DNA from: Geminicoccaceae bacterium
Lineage (GTDB): Bacteria > Pseudomonadota > Alphaproteobacteria > Geminicoccales > Geminicoccaceae
Reading direction: 5' to 3'
DNA: 64,000 bases
Assembly (NCBI GenBank): GCA_028279345.1
Contig: JANQNY010000006.1
Span: 124,001-188,000 of the forward strand
The position numbers were made by a program, and so were the translations under genes. Under the pieces are notes generated by a model. It had not been told where the DNA came from, ran no database searches, and was given only the letters and a program-made list of their open reading frames with translations. Below, piece by piece: positions 9,870-19,567 of the stretch (positions within the stretch are counted from its first letter, which is position 1; every line of letters begins with the position of its first letter).

Positions 9870-11094
9870 GCCGGTCGCCGAGGCTATCCCAGAGCAAGCG
9901 CGGATCGAAAGCCATCGCCGCAATCATCGTGATCACCACCACGCCGCAAAAGGCTAGCGCTCCTATTCCCGCGTCGATGGAGAACAGTGATCCAACCTTG
10001 ACCAGGCCGGTCAACACCGCAACCACGAAGACGTCGACCATCGACCAGCGACCGATCCACTCCACCGCTGCGTAGAGCTGTGTCTTGCGACGCAGGTGCC
10101 GCGTCGAGCGCATCTGCACGCTGAGCAAGAGAAAGAGCAGAGCCAGGAACTTCAAGATCGGCACGAGGACGCTGGCGATGAAGATGACCACGGCGACCGG
10201 GTAGTCGCCGAGTTCGATGAGGTCGATGACGCCGCCGAGGATCGTGCCGGGATAGGCCGTTCCGAAGTTGGTGATGACCATCATCGGGTAGGTGTTCGCC
10301 GGAATGTAGAGCAGCATTGCCGTGAGCAGGAGCGCCCAGGTCCGTTGCGTGCTCGCCGTCTTCCGCCGATGCAGGCCAGCACCGCAGCGGGGACACTCAT
10401 GCGTGCCTGGCGAAGCGATGAAGCCGCAATCGTGGCATGCCGCACCGTTCTCAGCCGACGGCTCGACCGGTCGGCCGATGCGCGACCAAACATCGTCGGG
10501 ATCGGTGACCGTATCCGCCCAGCTGACGAGCAAGATCGTCGCGAACAACGCCACCGCTGCCGGACCGACGGAGATGTCCGCATAGGACATCAGCTTCACG
10601 TAGGAGACGATCAGGCCCAGGAGGTAGACCTCCAACATGGACCAGGGCCCCTGCAGGCGCGTGAGCCGGTAGGCCATCCGCGCCGCGGGGCTGGGTCGGC
10701 CACGCCCAGCCTCGATCAGTGCACAGAGCCCGAGGACGATGCGCAGTGCCGGAAAGACGCTTGCGAAGAGGACGCCGACCGCAGCGACATGCCAAAAGCC
10801 CTCGTCCGCCAGGGCCACGAACCCGGTGAGCAGATTCGCCTGCGCCGTGGTCCCCTGGATCTCGATGCTGATCAGCGGAAACACGTGCGCCACAAGCCAC
10901 ATGACGGAGGCCGCAACATGCAAGGCGATGCCGCGCGCGATGCCGTCTGGTCTTGGCGCGTAGAGAAAAAGCCCGCAGCGCCGGCAGTTCGCCACGCGCC
11001 CGGGTGGCAGCGGCTCGCGCACATGGACCGTGCCGCAATGGTGGCAGGCGATCCTAGACGCCATGGCAGGCGCGGCTGCGGCACTCGTGGTCAC
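9856..11094 (-). CDS. pqiA: PqiA-like integral membrane protein with two zinc-ribbon motifs
   Basis: 412 residues. Two CxxC...CxxC zinc-ribbon-like modules (CHHCG...CRRCG near residues 17-41; CHDCG...CPRCG near 220-237) each precede a set of about four membrane helices, the duplicated PqiA layout. PqiA acts in the inner membrane with PqiB/PqiC in lipid trafficking between membranes. Frame is open from a GTG at 11094; ATG 11064, just before the first zinc ribbon, is a credible alternative start because no clear ribosome site precedes either. First gene of the pqiABC set. Confidence 0.88.
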   Translation of the reverse strand: MTTSAAAAPAMASRIACHHCGTVHVREPLPPGRVANCRRCGLFLYAPRPDGIARGIALHVAASVMWLVAHVFPLISIEIQGTTAQANLLTGFVALADEGFWHVAAVGVLFASVFPALRIVLGLCALIEAGRGRPSPAARMAYRLTRLQGPWSMLEVYLLGLIVSYVKLMSYADISVGPAAVALFATILLVSWADTVTDPDDVWSRIGRPVEPSAENGAACHDCGFIASPGTHECPRCGAGLHRRKTASTQRTWALLLTAMLLYIPANTYPMMVITNFGTAYPGTILGGVIDLIELGDYPVAVVIFIASVLVPILKFLALLFLLLSVQMRSTRHLRRKTQLYAAVEWIGRWSMVDVFVVAVLTGLVKVGSLFSIDAGIGALAFCGVVVITMIAAMAFDPRLLWDSLGDRHDRV

Positions 11095-11177
11095 GTCGAT
11101 CGATCAGGCTCCTTGAGGCACCAGCTTAGCACGGGGCCGGCCACCTCTAGCCGGGTTGGGCCTCGCTGACGGTGCGC

Positions 11178-12095
11178 TCATCCTTCCCGCTGGATGCTGT
11201 AGAGGTCCTCAGGCGGAATGACGAGATCGCTGAGCAGCTTCCCGGCGACGGCGAGCACCAAGAGTGCCAAGAGCACGCGCAGCTGATCGCCGCGCAACAG
11301 GGCACCCACGCGCGAGCCCCACTGGGCGCCCACGACGCCACCGATGATCAGCAGTGCTGCCAGCACGACATCCACCGTGCCGTTGTTGACCGCGTGCAGG
11401 TAGGTCGTGAGCGCCGTGACGAAGGTGATCTGAAAGAGCGAGGTTCCCACCACGACCGCCGTCGGCATGCCGATCAGGTAGATCATTGCCGGCACCATGA
11501 TGAAGCCGCCGCCCACCCCCATCATCGCGCCGACGAGACCGATGGCGAAGCCGACGGCGAGCGGCACGAGGACGCTGATGTGCAGCCGCGACCGCGTGAA
11601 ACGAAGCTTGAACGGCAGAGCGCGGGTCCAAGAGCGCCGGCGGTGTTCATCGGCAAACCGGCCGCCGCTGAACCGGTGACGGATCCAGGCGCCGATGCTC
11701 TCGACCAGCATCAGCGTGCCGACGGCGCCCAGCAGCAGCACGTAGAGCACCGAGACCAGGAGATCGAGCTGGCCCTGGGCCTTGAACCAGCTGAAGAGCT
11801 GCACGCCCAGTGCCGAGCCCGCGGCACCGCCGACGGTGAGCACCCAGCCCATCCGGAAGTCCACCGTGCTGCGGCGCATATGAGCGAGGACACCAGAGAC
11901 CGACGAGGCAAGGATCTGGCTCGCCTGGGTTGCCACGGCCACGGCAGCGGGAATGCCGATGAACAGCAGGAGCGGTGTCATCAGAAAACCGCCACCCACG
12001 CCGAAGATGCCGGAAAGAAAACCGACCCCAGCGCCGAGCCCGAGCACGAGCAGCGCGTTCACCGACATCTCGGCGATCGGTAAGTAGAGGTCCAT
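11178..12095 (-). CDS. TauE/SafE (TSUP) family permease
   Basis: 305 residues with about eight membrane helices in two related halves. The first half has GVGFLSGIFGVGGGFLMTPLL (residues 23-43) and the second GFAIGLVGAMMGVGGGFIMVP (about 191-211), the duplicated G-x-G-G-G-F motif of the TSUP family. Members export sulfite, sulfoacetate or organosulfur compounds or import anions; the substrate here is unknown. It lies upstream of pqiA on the same strand with a gap of 83 bases, so cotranscription is possible. It is divergent from the RND pair. Confidence 0.9.
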   Translation of the reverse strand: MDLYLPIAEMSVNALLVLGLGAGVGFLSGIFGVGGGFLMTPLLLFIGIPAAVAVATQASQILASSVSGVLAHMRRSTVDFRMGWVLTVGGAAGSALGVQLFSWFKAQGQLDLLVSVLYVLLLGAVGTLMLVESIGAWIRHRFSGGRFADEHRRRSWTRALPFKLRFTRSRLHISVLVPLAVGFAIGLVGAMMGVGGGFIMVPAMIYLIGMPTAVVVGTSLFQITFVTALTTYLHAVNNGTVDVVLAALLIIGGVVGAQWGSRVGALLRGDQLRVLLALLVLAVAGKLLSDLVIPPEDLYSIQREG

Positions 12096-12262
12096 GTTCG
12101 GGACAATCCCCGCGAGCAGAACGACGATTGCTGCCGCCCCCGCGGCGTGTCAAGCGAGCCCTCAGCCCGCCCCTGCGGCAATCGGGAGCGTTGGTCTCGG
12201 TTGACGAACACGGTCGCCGGCCGACTTTGGAGGAGTTCTAGTCCTGCGCGAGTTTCATCGCG

Positions 12263-13645
12263 ATGCGAGCTCCTGACGACAGCCCCAAGCGCGGCGCCGT
12301 GTGGCGCCGCTTGCTGCTCGTGCCGCCGCTCGCCCTCGGTTTGGCCTTCCTGGTCTGGCAGATCCGCGCCGAGCGCGGTCCCGAAGTGCCGGCGATCGCC
12401 GAGCGGGTGACGCCAGTGGAGGTGTTCATCGTCGCGCCCACCACACTCGTCCCGCGTGCGATCGGCTACGGCACCGTTGAACCCGGCCGCACCTTTCGCG
12501 CCATCGCCGAGATCCCAGGCCGCGTCGTCGAGCGCCATCCGTTGCTGGTGCGCGGCAGCCTGTTGCCCGCCGGGACGCTCGTCGCGCGTATCGAGCGGGC
12601 CGACTACGAGCTGATGAGAACACGCGCGGAAGCCGAGATCCGACGCCTCGAGGCGCTGGTCGAGCAACTCGACGTCCGCCGAGCCAATCTCGAGCGCTCG
12701 CTCGAAATCGAGGAGCGTGCCGAGCGTCTCGCCGAAGACGACCTTGAGCGACAACGCGCGCTGCGCGCACGCGGCAGCACCAGCGCCGCCGTCGTCGATC
12801 AGGCCGAAACGGCCCTTCTGGCCCAGCGTGACCAGGTTCAGACCGTGCGGGCAAACCTCGCCGAGCTGGACCCCGAGATCGCCATTTCCGAGGCGGACAT
12901 CGCGTTCAAGCAGGCCGAGCTGCGGCAGGCCGAGCTCGACCTCGAGCGGACCGAGATCTACCTGCCGTTCGATGCCCGCGTCGCCGAGGTCGAGGTGGAG
13001 ACCGGCGAGTACGTACAGCCCGGGGCCGTGCTGGCCACCTTCGACAGCATCGACCGAGCCGAGGTCGACGCGCAGTTCGCGCTCTCGCAGCTACGTCCGC
13101 TGATCCCGGCGGACCTCGAACTGCCCGCGCTCGACCTCGATATGCTGCGCGGGCTCCCGGAGTGGCTCGGCCTCAGTGCCCAAGTCCGCCTCGAAGAGCG
13201 AGACGTTGACGTGGTCTGGCCGGCGCGCTTCGACCGACCCAGCGACCGCATCGATCCGCAGACCCGTACGCTCGGCCTGATCGTCGCCGTCGACGACCCC
13301 TATGGCGATCTGCGTCCGGGACAGCGGCCACCGCTGACCAAAGGCATGTTCGTCGAGGTGGTGCTGGAGGGGCAACCGCAGCGCGACAGTCTCGTCGTGC
13401 CGATCGAGGCGATCCACGGCCTGGGGACCGACCCGCATGTCTGGCTCGCCGACGACGAGGACCGGCTGCGCCGCCGCTCGGTCGAGCTCGCCAGTGTGGC
13501 GGGTGATCTCGCCGTGATCGACGGCGGGCTCGAGCCCGGCGACCGGGTCGTCATGACGGCCTTGCGCGCGGCGGTCGACGGCATGCGGCTCGAGCCGACG
13601 CCGCGCGCACCGCTCACCGCGAACCTCAGCGCGGCGCAGCCATGA
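12263..13645 (+). CDS. RND efflux periplasmic adaptor (HlyD/MFP family)
   Basis: 460 residues. One N-terminal helix (about 15-34) serves as membrane anchor. It is followed by a lipoyl half, a long coiled coil of heptad-like Glu/Arg/Leu (about 113-225, e.g. RRLEALVEQLDVRR and LAQRDQVQTVRANL), the second lipoyl half (YLPFDARVAEVEVETGEYVQPG) and beta-barrel and membrane-proximal domains. This is the adaptor joining an RND pump to an outer-membrane channel; no TolC-like gene is nearby. An in-frame TAG lies eight codons upstream, so ATG 12263 is the only practical start. It overlaps the pump gene by four bases (ATGA). Confidence 0.92.
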   Translation: MRAPDDSPKRGAVWRRLLLVPPLALGLAFLVWQIRAERGPEVPAIAERVTPVEVFIVAPTTLVPRAIGYGTVEPGRTFRAIAEIPGRVVERHPLLVRGSLLPAGTLVARIERADYELMRTRAEAEIRRLEALVEQLDVRRANLERSLEIEERAERLAEDDLERQRALRARGSTSAAVVDQAETALLAQRDQVQTVRANLAELDPEIAISEADIAFKQAELRQAELDLERTEIYLPFDARVAEVEVETGEYVQPGAVLATFDSIDRAEVDAQFALSQLRPLIPADLELPALDLDMLRGLPEWLGLSAQVRLEERDVDVVWPARFDRPSDRIDPQTRTLGLIVAVDDPYGDLRPGQRPPLTKGMFVEVVLEGQPQRDSLVVPIEAIHGLGTDPHVWLADDEDRLRRRSVELASVAGDLAVIDGGLEPGDRVVMTALRAAVDGMRLEPTPRAPLTANLSAAQP

Positions 13646-16600
13646 TTGCCTTGTTCGCCCGGCACCCGACCGCGGCGAACCTGATGATGGTGTTGATGAT
13701 TGCCGTGGGCCTGGTGAGCCTGCCGCAACTCCAGCGCGCGACCTTCCCCGACTTCGACACTGCCAGCGTCGCCGTGACGATCGCCTATCCGGGCGCGTCC
13801 GCAACCGAAGGCGAGGAAGCGATCTGTCTGCCGATCGAGGAAGCGCTCGAGGGGCTCGTCGACCTCGAGGAGCTGCGCTGTGCTGCGCGCGAGGGTGCCG
13901 TCACCGCCACCGCCGAGATGCGCGACGGCGGAGATCTCGTTCGGTTCGTCGCCAACGTCCGCACCGAGATCGACGCCATCGACAGCTTCCCTGATCTCGC
14001 CGAGACGCCGCTCATCCGCGAGCAGAACCTGTTCGATCGCGTCTTTTCCGTCGCCGTCGCGGGCCCGATGAGCGAGCGCGACCTCAAGCGCTACGCCGAG
14101 GACCTGAAGACCCGCATCCTACGGGAGACGACCGCGCGCACGGTGGAGATCCAGGGCTTCGCCGAGCCGCAGATCAGGATCGCGCTCGACCCAGCGATCC
14201 TCAGGCGTTTCGGCCTCGATCTGACCCAGGTCGCCGACATCGTCCGCCGCCAGAGCCTGGACCTGCCGACCGGCTCGATCGAGACGGAGGGCCAGGACCT
14301 GCTGGTGCGGCTGGCCGACAAGCGCCGTACTGCCGAGAGCTTCCGCGAACTCGTGATCATCGGCGGTGAGGCCGGGGGCGAGGTCCGCCTGGGCCAGCTC
14401 GCCCTCGTCACAGAAGCCTTCGACGACCCGGCCATCCGCATCGAGCTCGACGGCGAGCGCGCTGCGGTCCTGCAGATCGACAAGACCGAAGATCAGGACA
14501 CGCTCAGGGTGATGGCGAGCGTCCAAGCGTTTCTGGACACCGAGCGCGCGGCCGCGCCGCCAGGTGTCCGCTACGTCATCACCCGCGATTCCTCTTCGAT
14601 CGTGCAGGATCGCCTTGACCTCTTGACCGAGAACGGCGCCTACGGGCTCGTTCTGGTCTTCCTCGTCATGTCCGCCTTCTTCTCCTTCCGCTTCGCCTTT
14701 TGGGTGGCGATGGCCTTGCCCGCGACCTTTCTCGCGGCGGCAGCGGCCATGGTGGCGATCGGCTACTCCATCAACATGATCACGATGGTGGCGCTCCTGA
14801 TCGCCATCGGCATCATCATGGACGACAGCATCGTCATCGCCGAGAACATCGCCGCCAAGCTGCAAGCGGGGGCCGCACCGGTCGACGCCGCGATCGAGGG
14901 CGCCCGGCAGGTGGTCCCAAGCGTGATGGCATCGTTCGCCACCTCGATCTGCGTCTTCCTCCCGCTGGCCTTTCTCGAGGGCAATATCGGCAAGGTCCTG
15001 ACCGCCGTCCCGGTGGTGCTGATCATCGTCCTCTGCTTCAGTCTCATCGAAGCGTTCTTCATCCTCCCGCACCACATCGCCGGCGCGCTCTCCCAAGGCG
15101 AGCCATCGCGCTTTCATCGCTGGTTCCAAGGCCGCTTCGACACCTTCCGCGATCGGCTTATGGGGCCCTTCGTCGATCGATGCGTCGAGTGGCGCTATCT
15201 GGTCCTGGGCATCGCCTTCGGCGCGTTCCTAGCCGCACTCGGGCTCGTCGTCGGCGGCGTGGTCGGGTTCCGCGCCTTCCCCGATCTCGAAGGCGACACG
15301 ATCGAGGCGCGCGTGCTCATGCCTCAGGGCACGCCCCTGGCTCACACCGAGCGGGCCGTCGCCCAGATCCTCGACGGCCTGGATGTCCTCGATGCGGAGA
15401 CGCGCGCCACCCATCCGGACGAGCGCTCGTTGGTGCGCGCCCGCTTCGTCCGCTACGGCACCAACGCCGACGTCACCGAGCAGGGGGCGCATCTGGCTAG
15501 CGTCGTCGTCGACCTGATCCCCAATGCCGAGCGGCACGTGTCCGTGCCGGAGCTCTTGAACCAGTGGCGCGACGCCGTAGGGCCGGTGCCCGAAGCCACC
15601 GTTGTCGCCTACAAGGAGCCGATCATCGGCCCGGGCGGGCGCGCGCTCGAGATCGAGATCAGCGGCGACGATCTGGGCGCGCTCGAACAGGCTGCAGACG
15701 TGCTGCAGTCGTGGTTCGCCCAGTTTCCTGGCGTGGCCGACCTGCAGCACGACCTGCGTCCGGGTAAGCCGGAGATTCAGCTCGCGCTGCGTCAGGGCGC
15801 GCGCGGACTGGGTCTCGACAGCCGGATGCTGGCGCAGCAGGTGCGCGCGGCGCTCACCGGCGAGGAAGCCACCGAGCTGCAGATCGACCGCGAGACCATC
15901 GAGGTCAATGTCGAGCTGAGCCAGAGTGGCCTCTCCACGCTCCAGGACCTGGACACCTTCCCGATCCTGCTCGCCGACGGACGCACGGTACCGCTGGGGT
16001 CCATCGCCACCTTCACCTGGGGACAAGGCCTGGCGCAGATCAACCGGGTCGACGGGGTGCGCGTCGTGACGCTCACCGGCGACTTCGACCGCGAGCGGAT
16101 CGACGTGGAGGGCCTCTTCGCCAGGGCCGCAGCGGAGATCGTGCCCGAGCTGGAGGTGCGGTTTCCGGGCGTCGCCGTCGACTTCGAAGGTGAGCGCGCC
16201 GAGCAGCAAGAGACCGGCGATTCTATGCGTCGGGCGTTCCTCATCGGTCTGCTTGCCATGTTCGTGCTCTTGAGCTTCCTCTTCGCCAGCTACGCGGAGC
16301 CGATCATCGTGCTGCTCGCGATCCCGATGGCGGCGATCGGCGCGATCCTGGGCCATCTGGTGATGGGCCTCGACCTCTCGATGCCGTCGGTTCTGGGTCT
16401 GAGCGCGCTCGCGGGCATCGTCGTCAACGATTCGATCCTGCTTGTGAACTTCGTGAAGCTTCGTGCGGCTGAACTGGGCGACGTGGTCGCCGCCGCCAAG
16501 CAGGCGAGCCGTGACCGCTTGCGCGCGGTGCTCCTCACCTCGCTCACGACCATCGCGGGCGTGACGCCGATCCTCTTCGAGACGAGCCTGCAGGCGCAGG

Positions 16601-16764
16601 TGCTGATCCCGCTCGTGACCTCGATCGCCTTCGGCCTGATGGCCTCGACGGTCCTGGTCCTGGTCGTCATTCCCTGCGCCTTCGCCGTCTTGCACGACTT
16701 GGGACTTGCCTCAACGGCCCGACGCCCCTCGTTGGCCGAGCCACCGCCTCACGCCGCGAGCTAA
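13642..16764 (+). CDS. RND efflux transporter permease (AcrB/HAE-1 like)
   Basis: 1040 residues, standard length for a proton-driven RND pump trimer. The N-terminus MIALFARHPTAANLMMVL leads into TM1. The first periplasmic loop contains TFPDFDTASVAVTIAYPGAS. The TM4 aspartate pair is present in IAIGIIMDDSIVIAENI, as is the TM10 region NDSILLVNFVKLR. Twelve helices and two large periplasmic loops are recognisable. It is translated from an ATGA overlap with its adaptor, so the two make one operon. Substrate is unknown; the sequence is closer to broad HAE-1-like pumps than to CusA-type metal pumps because metal-binding Met clusters are not evident. Confidence 0.94.
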   Translation: MIALFARHPTAANLMMVLMIAVGLVSLPQLQRATFPDFDTASVAVTIAYPGASATEGEEAICLPIEEALEGLVDLEELRCAAREGAVTATAEMRDGGDLVRFVANVRTEIDAIDSFPDLAETPLIREQNLFDRVFSVAVAGPMSERDLKRYAEDLKTRILRETTARTVEIQGFAEPQIRIALDPAILRRFGLDLTQVADIVRRQSLDLPTGSIETEGQDLLVRLADKRRTAESFRELVIIGGEAGGEVRLGQLALVTEAFDDPAIRIELDGERAAVLQIDKTEDQDTLRVMASVQAFLDTERAAAPPGVRYVITRDSSSIVQDRLDLLTENGAYGLVLVFLVMSAFFSFRFAFWVAMALPATFLAAAAAMVAIGYSINMITMVALLIAIGIIMDDSIVIAENIAAKLQAGAAPVDAAIEGARQVVPSVMASFATSICVFLPLAFLEGNIGKVLTAVPVVLIIVLCFSLIEAFFILPHHIAGALSQGEPSRFHRWFQGRFDTFRDRLMGPFVDRCVEWRYLVLGIAFGAFLAALGLVVGGVVGFRAFPDLEGDTIEARVLMPQGTPLAHTERAVAQILDGLDVLDAETRATHPDERSLVRARFVRYGTNADVTEQGAHLASVVVDLIPNAERHVSVPELLNQWRDAVGPVPEATVVAYKEPIIGPGGRALEIEISGDDLGALEQAADVLQSWFAQFPGVADLQHDLRPGKPEIQLALRQGARGLGLDSRMLAQQVRAALTGEEATELQIDRETIEVNVELSQSGLSTLQDLDTFPILLADGRTVPLGSIATFTWGQGLAQINRVDGVRVVTLTGDFDRERIDVEGLFARAAAEIVPELEVRFPGVAVDFEGERAEQQETGDSMRRAFLIGLLAMFVLLSFLFASYAEPIIVLLAIPMAAIGAILGHLVMGLDLSMPSVLGLSALAGIVVNDSILLVNFVKLRAAELGDVVAAAKQASRDRLRAVLLTSLTTIAGVTPILFETSLQAQVLIPLVTSIAFGLMASTVLVLVVIPCAFAVLHDLGLASTARRPSLAEPPPHAAS

Positions 16765-17019
16765 TGCACAGGGAATCTCAATGATGTGGCGCGGATACGG
16801 GGTTCGCAGGCTCGTCTCCGACAGGAAGCCGCTTTTTTTGGAACGATGTCCATGCCCGCTTGGCGGACGAAGCGGACCTGTGAGGGCATGCCGATCAGGC
16901 CCCTTCGCCTGCTTCGTGCTCAGAGCTGTAGGATTGGCGGAACCACGCTCGACGCCGCCGTTTCCCAACAGTAGTCTGTACTTTGGCTTGCCTCAGTTCG
17001 CACATACTATCCAACATCA

Positions 17020-17919
17020 ATGAAATCGTCGCCTATCGGACGCATGCGCGCAGTTTCCAGCCATAGTCCACATATATTATCTGGCATCATTTACATGTCT
17101 ATGGCCGTTTTCTTGTTTTCTATTGTGGACGTTCTAGCAAAAATGCTTGCTAGCGATTATCCGGTAAATCAAATAATCTTCTTTCGCATGCTCTTTGGGC
17201 TTCTTCCAGCCATCATTCTTCTCCGATCTTTCAGCGTGGGAAGTAGCGCCCTCTACACCAGACGACCCCTGACGCACCTCTGGCGTGCGGCGACCGGTCT
17301 TGGTGCTATGGGCCTGTTTTTCTACGCGCTTCCGCTTATGCCACTTGGAGATGCCGTGGCGCTGTCTTTTGCAAAAACCCTCTTTCTCGCGCTTCTCGCG
17401 GTACCGTTGTTAGGCGAGCGACTGACCATGGGGAGGATGATCGGAACGTGTGTCGGGTTCCTGGGCGTGATTCTGATCATTCGACCATCGGGCGCTTACG
17501 AAGGATGGGCAGGTCCCGCCTTCGCCCTCGCCAGCGCGCTCTGCTTTGCACTTTCGATGATCACGATCCGCAGACTCAGCGCGACGGAATCGACACCGCT
17601 CATCGTCCTTTACTACACGGCGACGGCCACATTGGTCTCCGGCGTATCGCTGCTGTGGGGATGGGTGACGCCGACCCCCTCGGCCCTAGGTTTATTCATC
17701 GTGTTGGGTGTCGTGGGTGGCACCGGGCAGTTGTTCATGACCGCCGCCTTCCGCCGTGCGCCTGCGAGCGTTGTCGGCCCTTTCAACTACGCGGCCATCA
17801 TCTGGGCAGCGTTGTTTGGCTACTTGATTTGGCACGAGCAGCTGGACATCGTCTTCGCAATCGGGGCGACGACTATCATCGTCAGTGGTGTCTGGCTGGC
17901 GCGCCACGAGACGGTCTGA
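17020..17919 (+). CDS. DMT-superfamily (EamA) permease
   Basis: 299 residues, ten predicted helices in two EamA repeats (about 20-150 and 160-290). The motif SGIIYMSMAVFLFSIVDVLAKML opens repeat one. Drug/metabolite exporters of this kind move amino acids, nucleotides or toxins; no substrate can be assigned. Its first third is distinctly AT-richer than the flanking genes (e.g. TTTTCTTGTTTTCTATTG), a sign of acquisition. No good ribosome site precedes ATG 17020; later in-frame ATGs at about 17044 and 17095 are possible. It stands alone between the RND operon and a second low-GC gene. Confidence 0.85.
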   Translation: MKSSPIGRMRAVSSHSPHILSGIIYMSMAVFLFSIVDVLAKMLASDYPVNQIIFFRMLFGLLPAIILLRSFSVGSSALYTRRPLTHLWRAATGLGAMGLFFYALPLMPLGDAVALSFAKTLFLALLAVPLLGERLTMGRMIGTCVGFLGVILIIRPSGAYEGWAGPAFALASALCFALSMITIRRLSATESTPLIVLYYTATATLVSGVSLLWGWVTPTPSALGLFIVLGVVGGTGQLFMTAAFRRAPASVVGPFNYAAIIWAALFGYLIWHEQLDIVFAIGATTIIVSGVWLARHETV

Positions 17920-18000
17920 GGCTCGCACGCCACGAGATGGCGATGGCGCTCCGATGTTCGCAATGGGCCGGCTCCAACCCTCGCCGCGCAGAGCACCGCT

Positions 18001-18555
18001 ATGGGTATAGCTTCAGACAAGAAAGACAAGGACAAACCGCAAGAAAACCTAGCAATTCTTGCCACGTCTCGCGACAATGGAGATACGTCACATGCTCTCA
18101 ATGAATTAACAAGCAATCATGTGGTAGATGTAATAAGTTTTAGCAAGTTAAATATTTCACCATTTGATTACCACAACTGCAACATTGATGATGATTTTCT
18201 TTGTCCGTTAATACGAATGACTGAAGCTACCACTATTATCGTTGCAACACCCGTATATTGGTATAGCATGAGCGCTCAGATGAAAATCATATTTGACCGC
18301 CTCAGTGATCTGATAACAATTAACAAGCAAGTCGGCAGAAAGCTAGTTGGCAAATCAGCTGCATTCCTCGCGGTTGGGAGTGACGAATTTTTGCCAATTG
18401 GGTTTGCTAACCCGTTTGAAATGACATTTCGCTATTTTGATATGTCGTTTGCGGGAAGCTTTTACATATGCACAGGCGAACGGGCCCTTTCTGAAGTCGA
18501 ACGTCGTCGCCAGTTGGACAGCTTCGCTGCTCGCCTATGGGGCTCCTCAGTCTGA
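18001..18555 (+). CDS. Flavodoxin-like NAD(P)H-dependent oxidoreductase (low GC)
   Basis: 184 residues. The fold is that of NADPH-dependent FMN reductases/flavodoxin-like quinone reductases: an early strand NLAILATSR followed by a loop with T-S, a central TTIIVATPVYWYSMSAQMK segment (the family's P-V-Y-W-x-x-x-S-x-x-x-K motif around residues 80-95), and then DRLSDLI. FMN is the likely cofactor. Codon use and base composition are far more AT-rich than anywhere else in the window until the last ~25 codons, arguing for transfer. The ATG has no clear ribosome site. Substrate unknown. Confidence 0.75.
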   Translation: MGIASDKKDKDKPQENLAILATSRDNGDTSHALNELTSNHVVDVISFSKLNISPFDYHNCNIDDDFLCPLIRMTEATTIIVATPVYWYSMSAQMKIIFDRLSDLITINKQVGRKLVGKSAAFLAVGSDEFLPIGFANPFEMTFRYFDMSFAGSFYICTGERALSEVERRRQLDSFAARLWGSSV

Positions 18556-18940
18556 ATTGGTTCGACCTATTCGGCACTGAGCGATCTCCGAGCTGCGCCG
18601 TCGGGTGGCGCCTAAGGGCTCGACTACGACCTTGCCGTGCTTCTTGCCGAGGGTCGTTGCGCGGACGAAACGGGCACTCGACCACCACGGAGGCTTGCTC
18701 ACCACTTCGAACCATCCAAAAACAAGCCGCTACCCGCTCTCTCGAAGGAGCTACGCTGGTCATTCGCGTTGGCAGACGAAGCCTTCGAGACGAGCCCGAA
18801 CCCTCTCGATACGGTCGATTCGCTGTTGTATGAACTCTCGCTGCCGAGTTCGCATGGCGCGCTTCGGATGCGCTGACTAGGGCCGTCGTGATCGCACGAT
18901 GGGTATCGAGACTGGCCGATGTGGCAAAAGGAGAAGAAGA
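18556..18940. other. Gene-free stretch, no function seen
   Basis: Between the low-GC reductase and the VOC protein lie about 385 bases without a convincing gene. Three overlapping short forward frames (about 80-98 codons) exist, but their translations are rich in Arg/Ser/Thr and match nothing I recognise. Base composition returns to mixed GC. It may be the remnant of the boundary of the acquired segment. No repeats or hairpins stood out. Confidence 0.4.
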
Positions 18941-19357
18941 ATGATTGCCTACGTCACGGTCGGTGTCGACGACATCGCGCTTGCGGAGAAATTCTACTCG
19001 TCGTTCCTGCCACGCCTCGGCTACGTCTTGGAGGTCGCGCCCGAAGGACTGGGCTACTCGATCCCCAGCACGAGCGATCAGCAGTCCGCGCCGGCCGATC
19101 TCTACGTCAGAACACCCTACGACGGGCAGGCAGCATCGGTCGGCAACGGCACGATGGTGGCCTTCAAGGTGCAAACTCAGGCCATGGTCCGTGAGCTTCA
19201 CGCTGCTGCGCTTGCCGCTGGTGGGCGGGACGAGGGGGCGCCTGGCTTTCGCGCCCAATATGGCGCCCACTTCTACGTGGGTTATCTACGCGATCCCCAA
19301 GGCAACAAGATCGCGCTCTTCTGCAACAGCCGGGACGAGCCCAAACGACCGGACTGA
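18941..19357 (+). CDS. VOC (glyoxalase/bleomycin-resistance fold) family protein
   Basis: 138 residues. Starts IAYVTVGVDDIALAEKFYSSFLPRLGY, the classical opening strand-helix of VOC proteins; a C-terminal HFYVGYLRDPQGNKIALFC supplies the second metal-site half, with a histidine and a D-P-x-G-N-K-I turn. Such small VOC proteins include dioxygenases, lyases and thiol transferases; the specific reaction is unknown. ATG 18941 was chosen over an earlier in-frame codon because AAGGAGAAG lies directly upstream. Stands alone. Confidence 0.85.
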   Translation: MIAYVTVGVDDIALAEKFYSSFLPRLGYVLEVAPEGLGYSIPSTSDQQSAPADLYVRTPYDGQAASVGNGTMVAFKVQTQAMVRELHAAALAAGGRDEGAPGFRAQYGAHFYVGYLRDPQGNKIALFCNSRDEPKRPD

Positions 19358-19567
19358 CTCCGCCGCGAGGCCGCACAACCAAGCCCAAGGCCTAGGAAAG
19401 GACGCCCGGGTGTTTCGTGGCGGCTGGTCGGGAATGGCAACTTCGGGGCTCGAAGCAGCCACGTGAACGTCTTCCGCCAAAGCGGGGTCAATGCCAAAGG
19501 CGGTTCAAGCGCCTCGGGCGCCGCATGCGCCATCCGATGGTGTCAGCTTGCTGCTGCCCGCCGGGCC

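Noticed and set aside
15229-16695. Long minus-strand open frame (about 488 codons) inside the RND pump
   Set aside because: Antisense to a complete RND permease with all its motifs; composition is typical of reverse-strand shadows.
18407-19270. Minus-strand open frame (about 287 codons) across the end of the low-GC gene and the VOC gene
   Set aside because: It is opposite the VOC gene, which has a ribosome site and clear motifs, and its own product has none.
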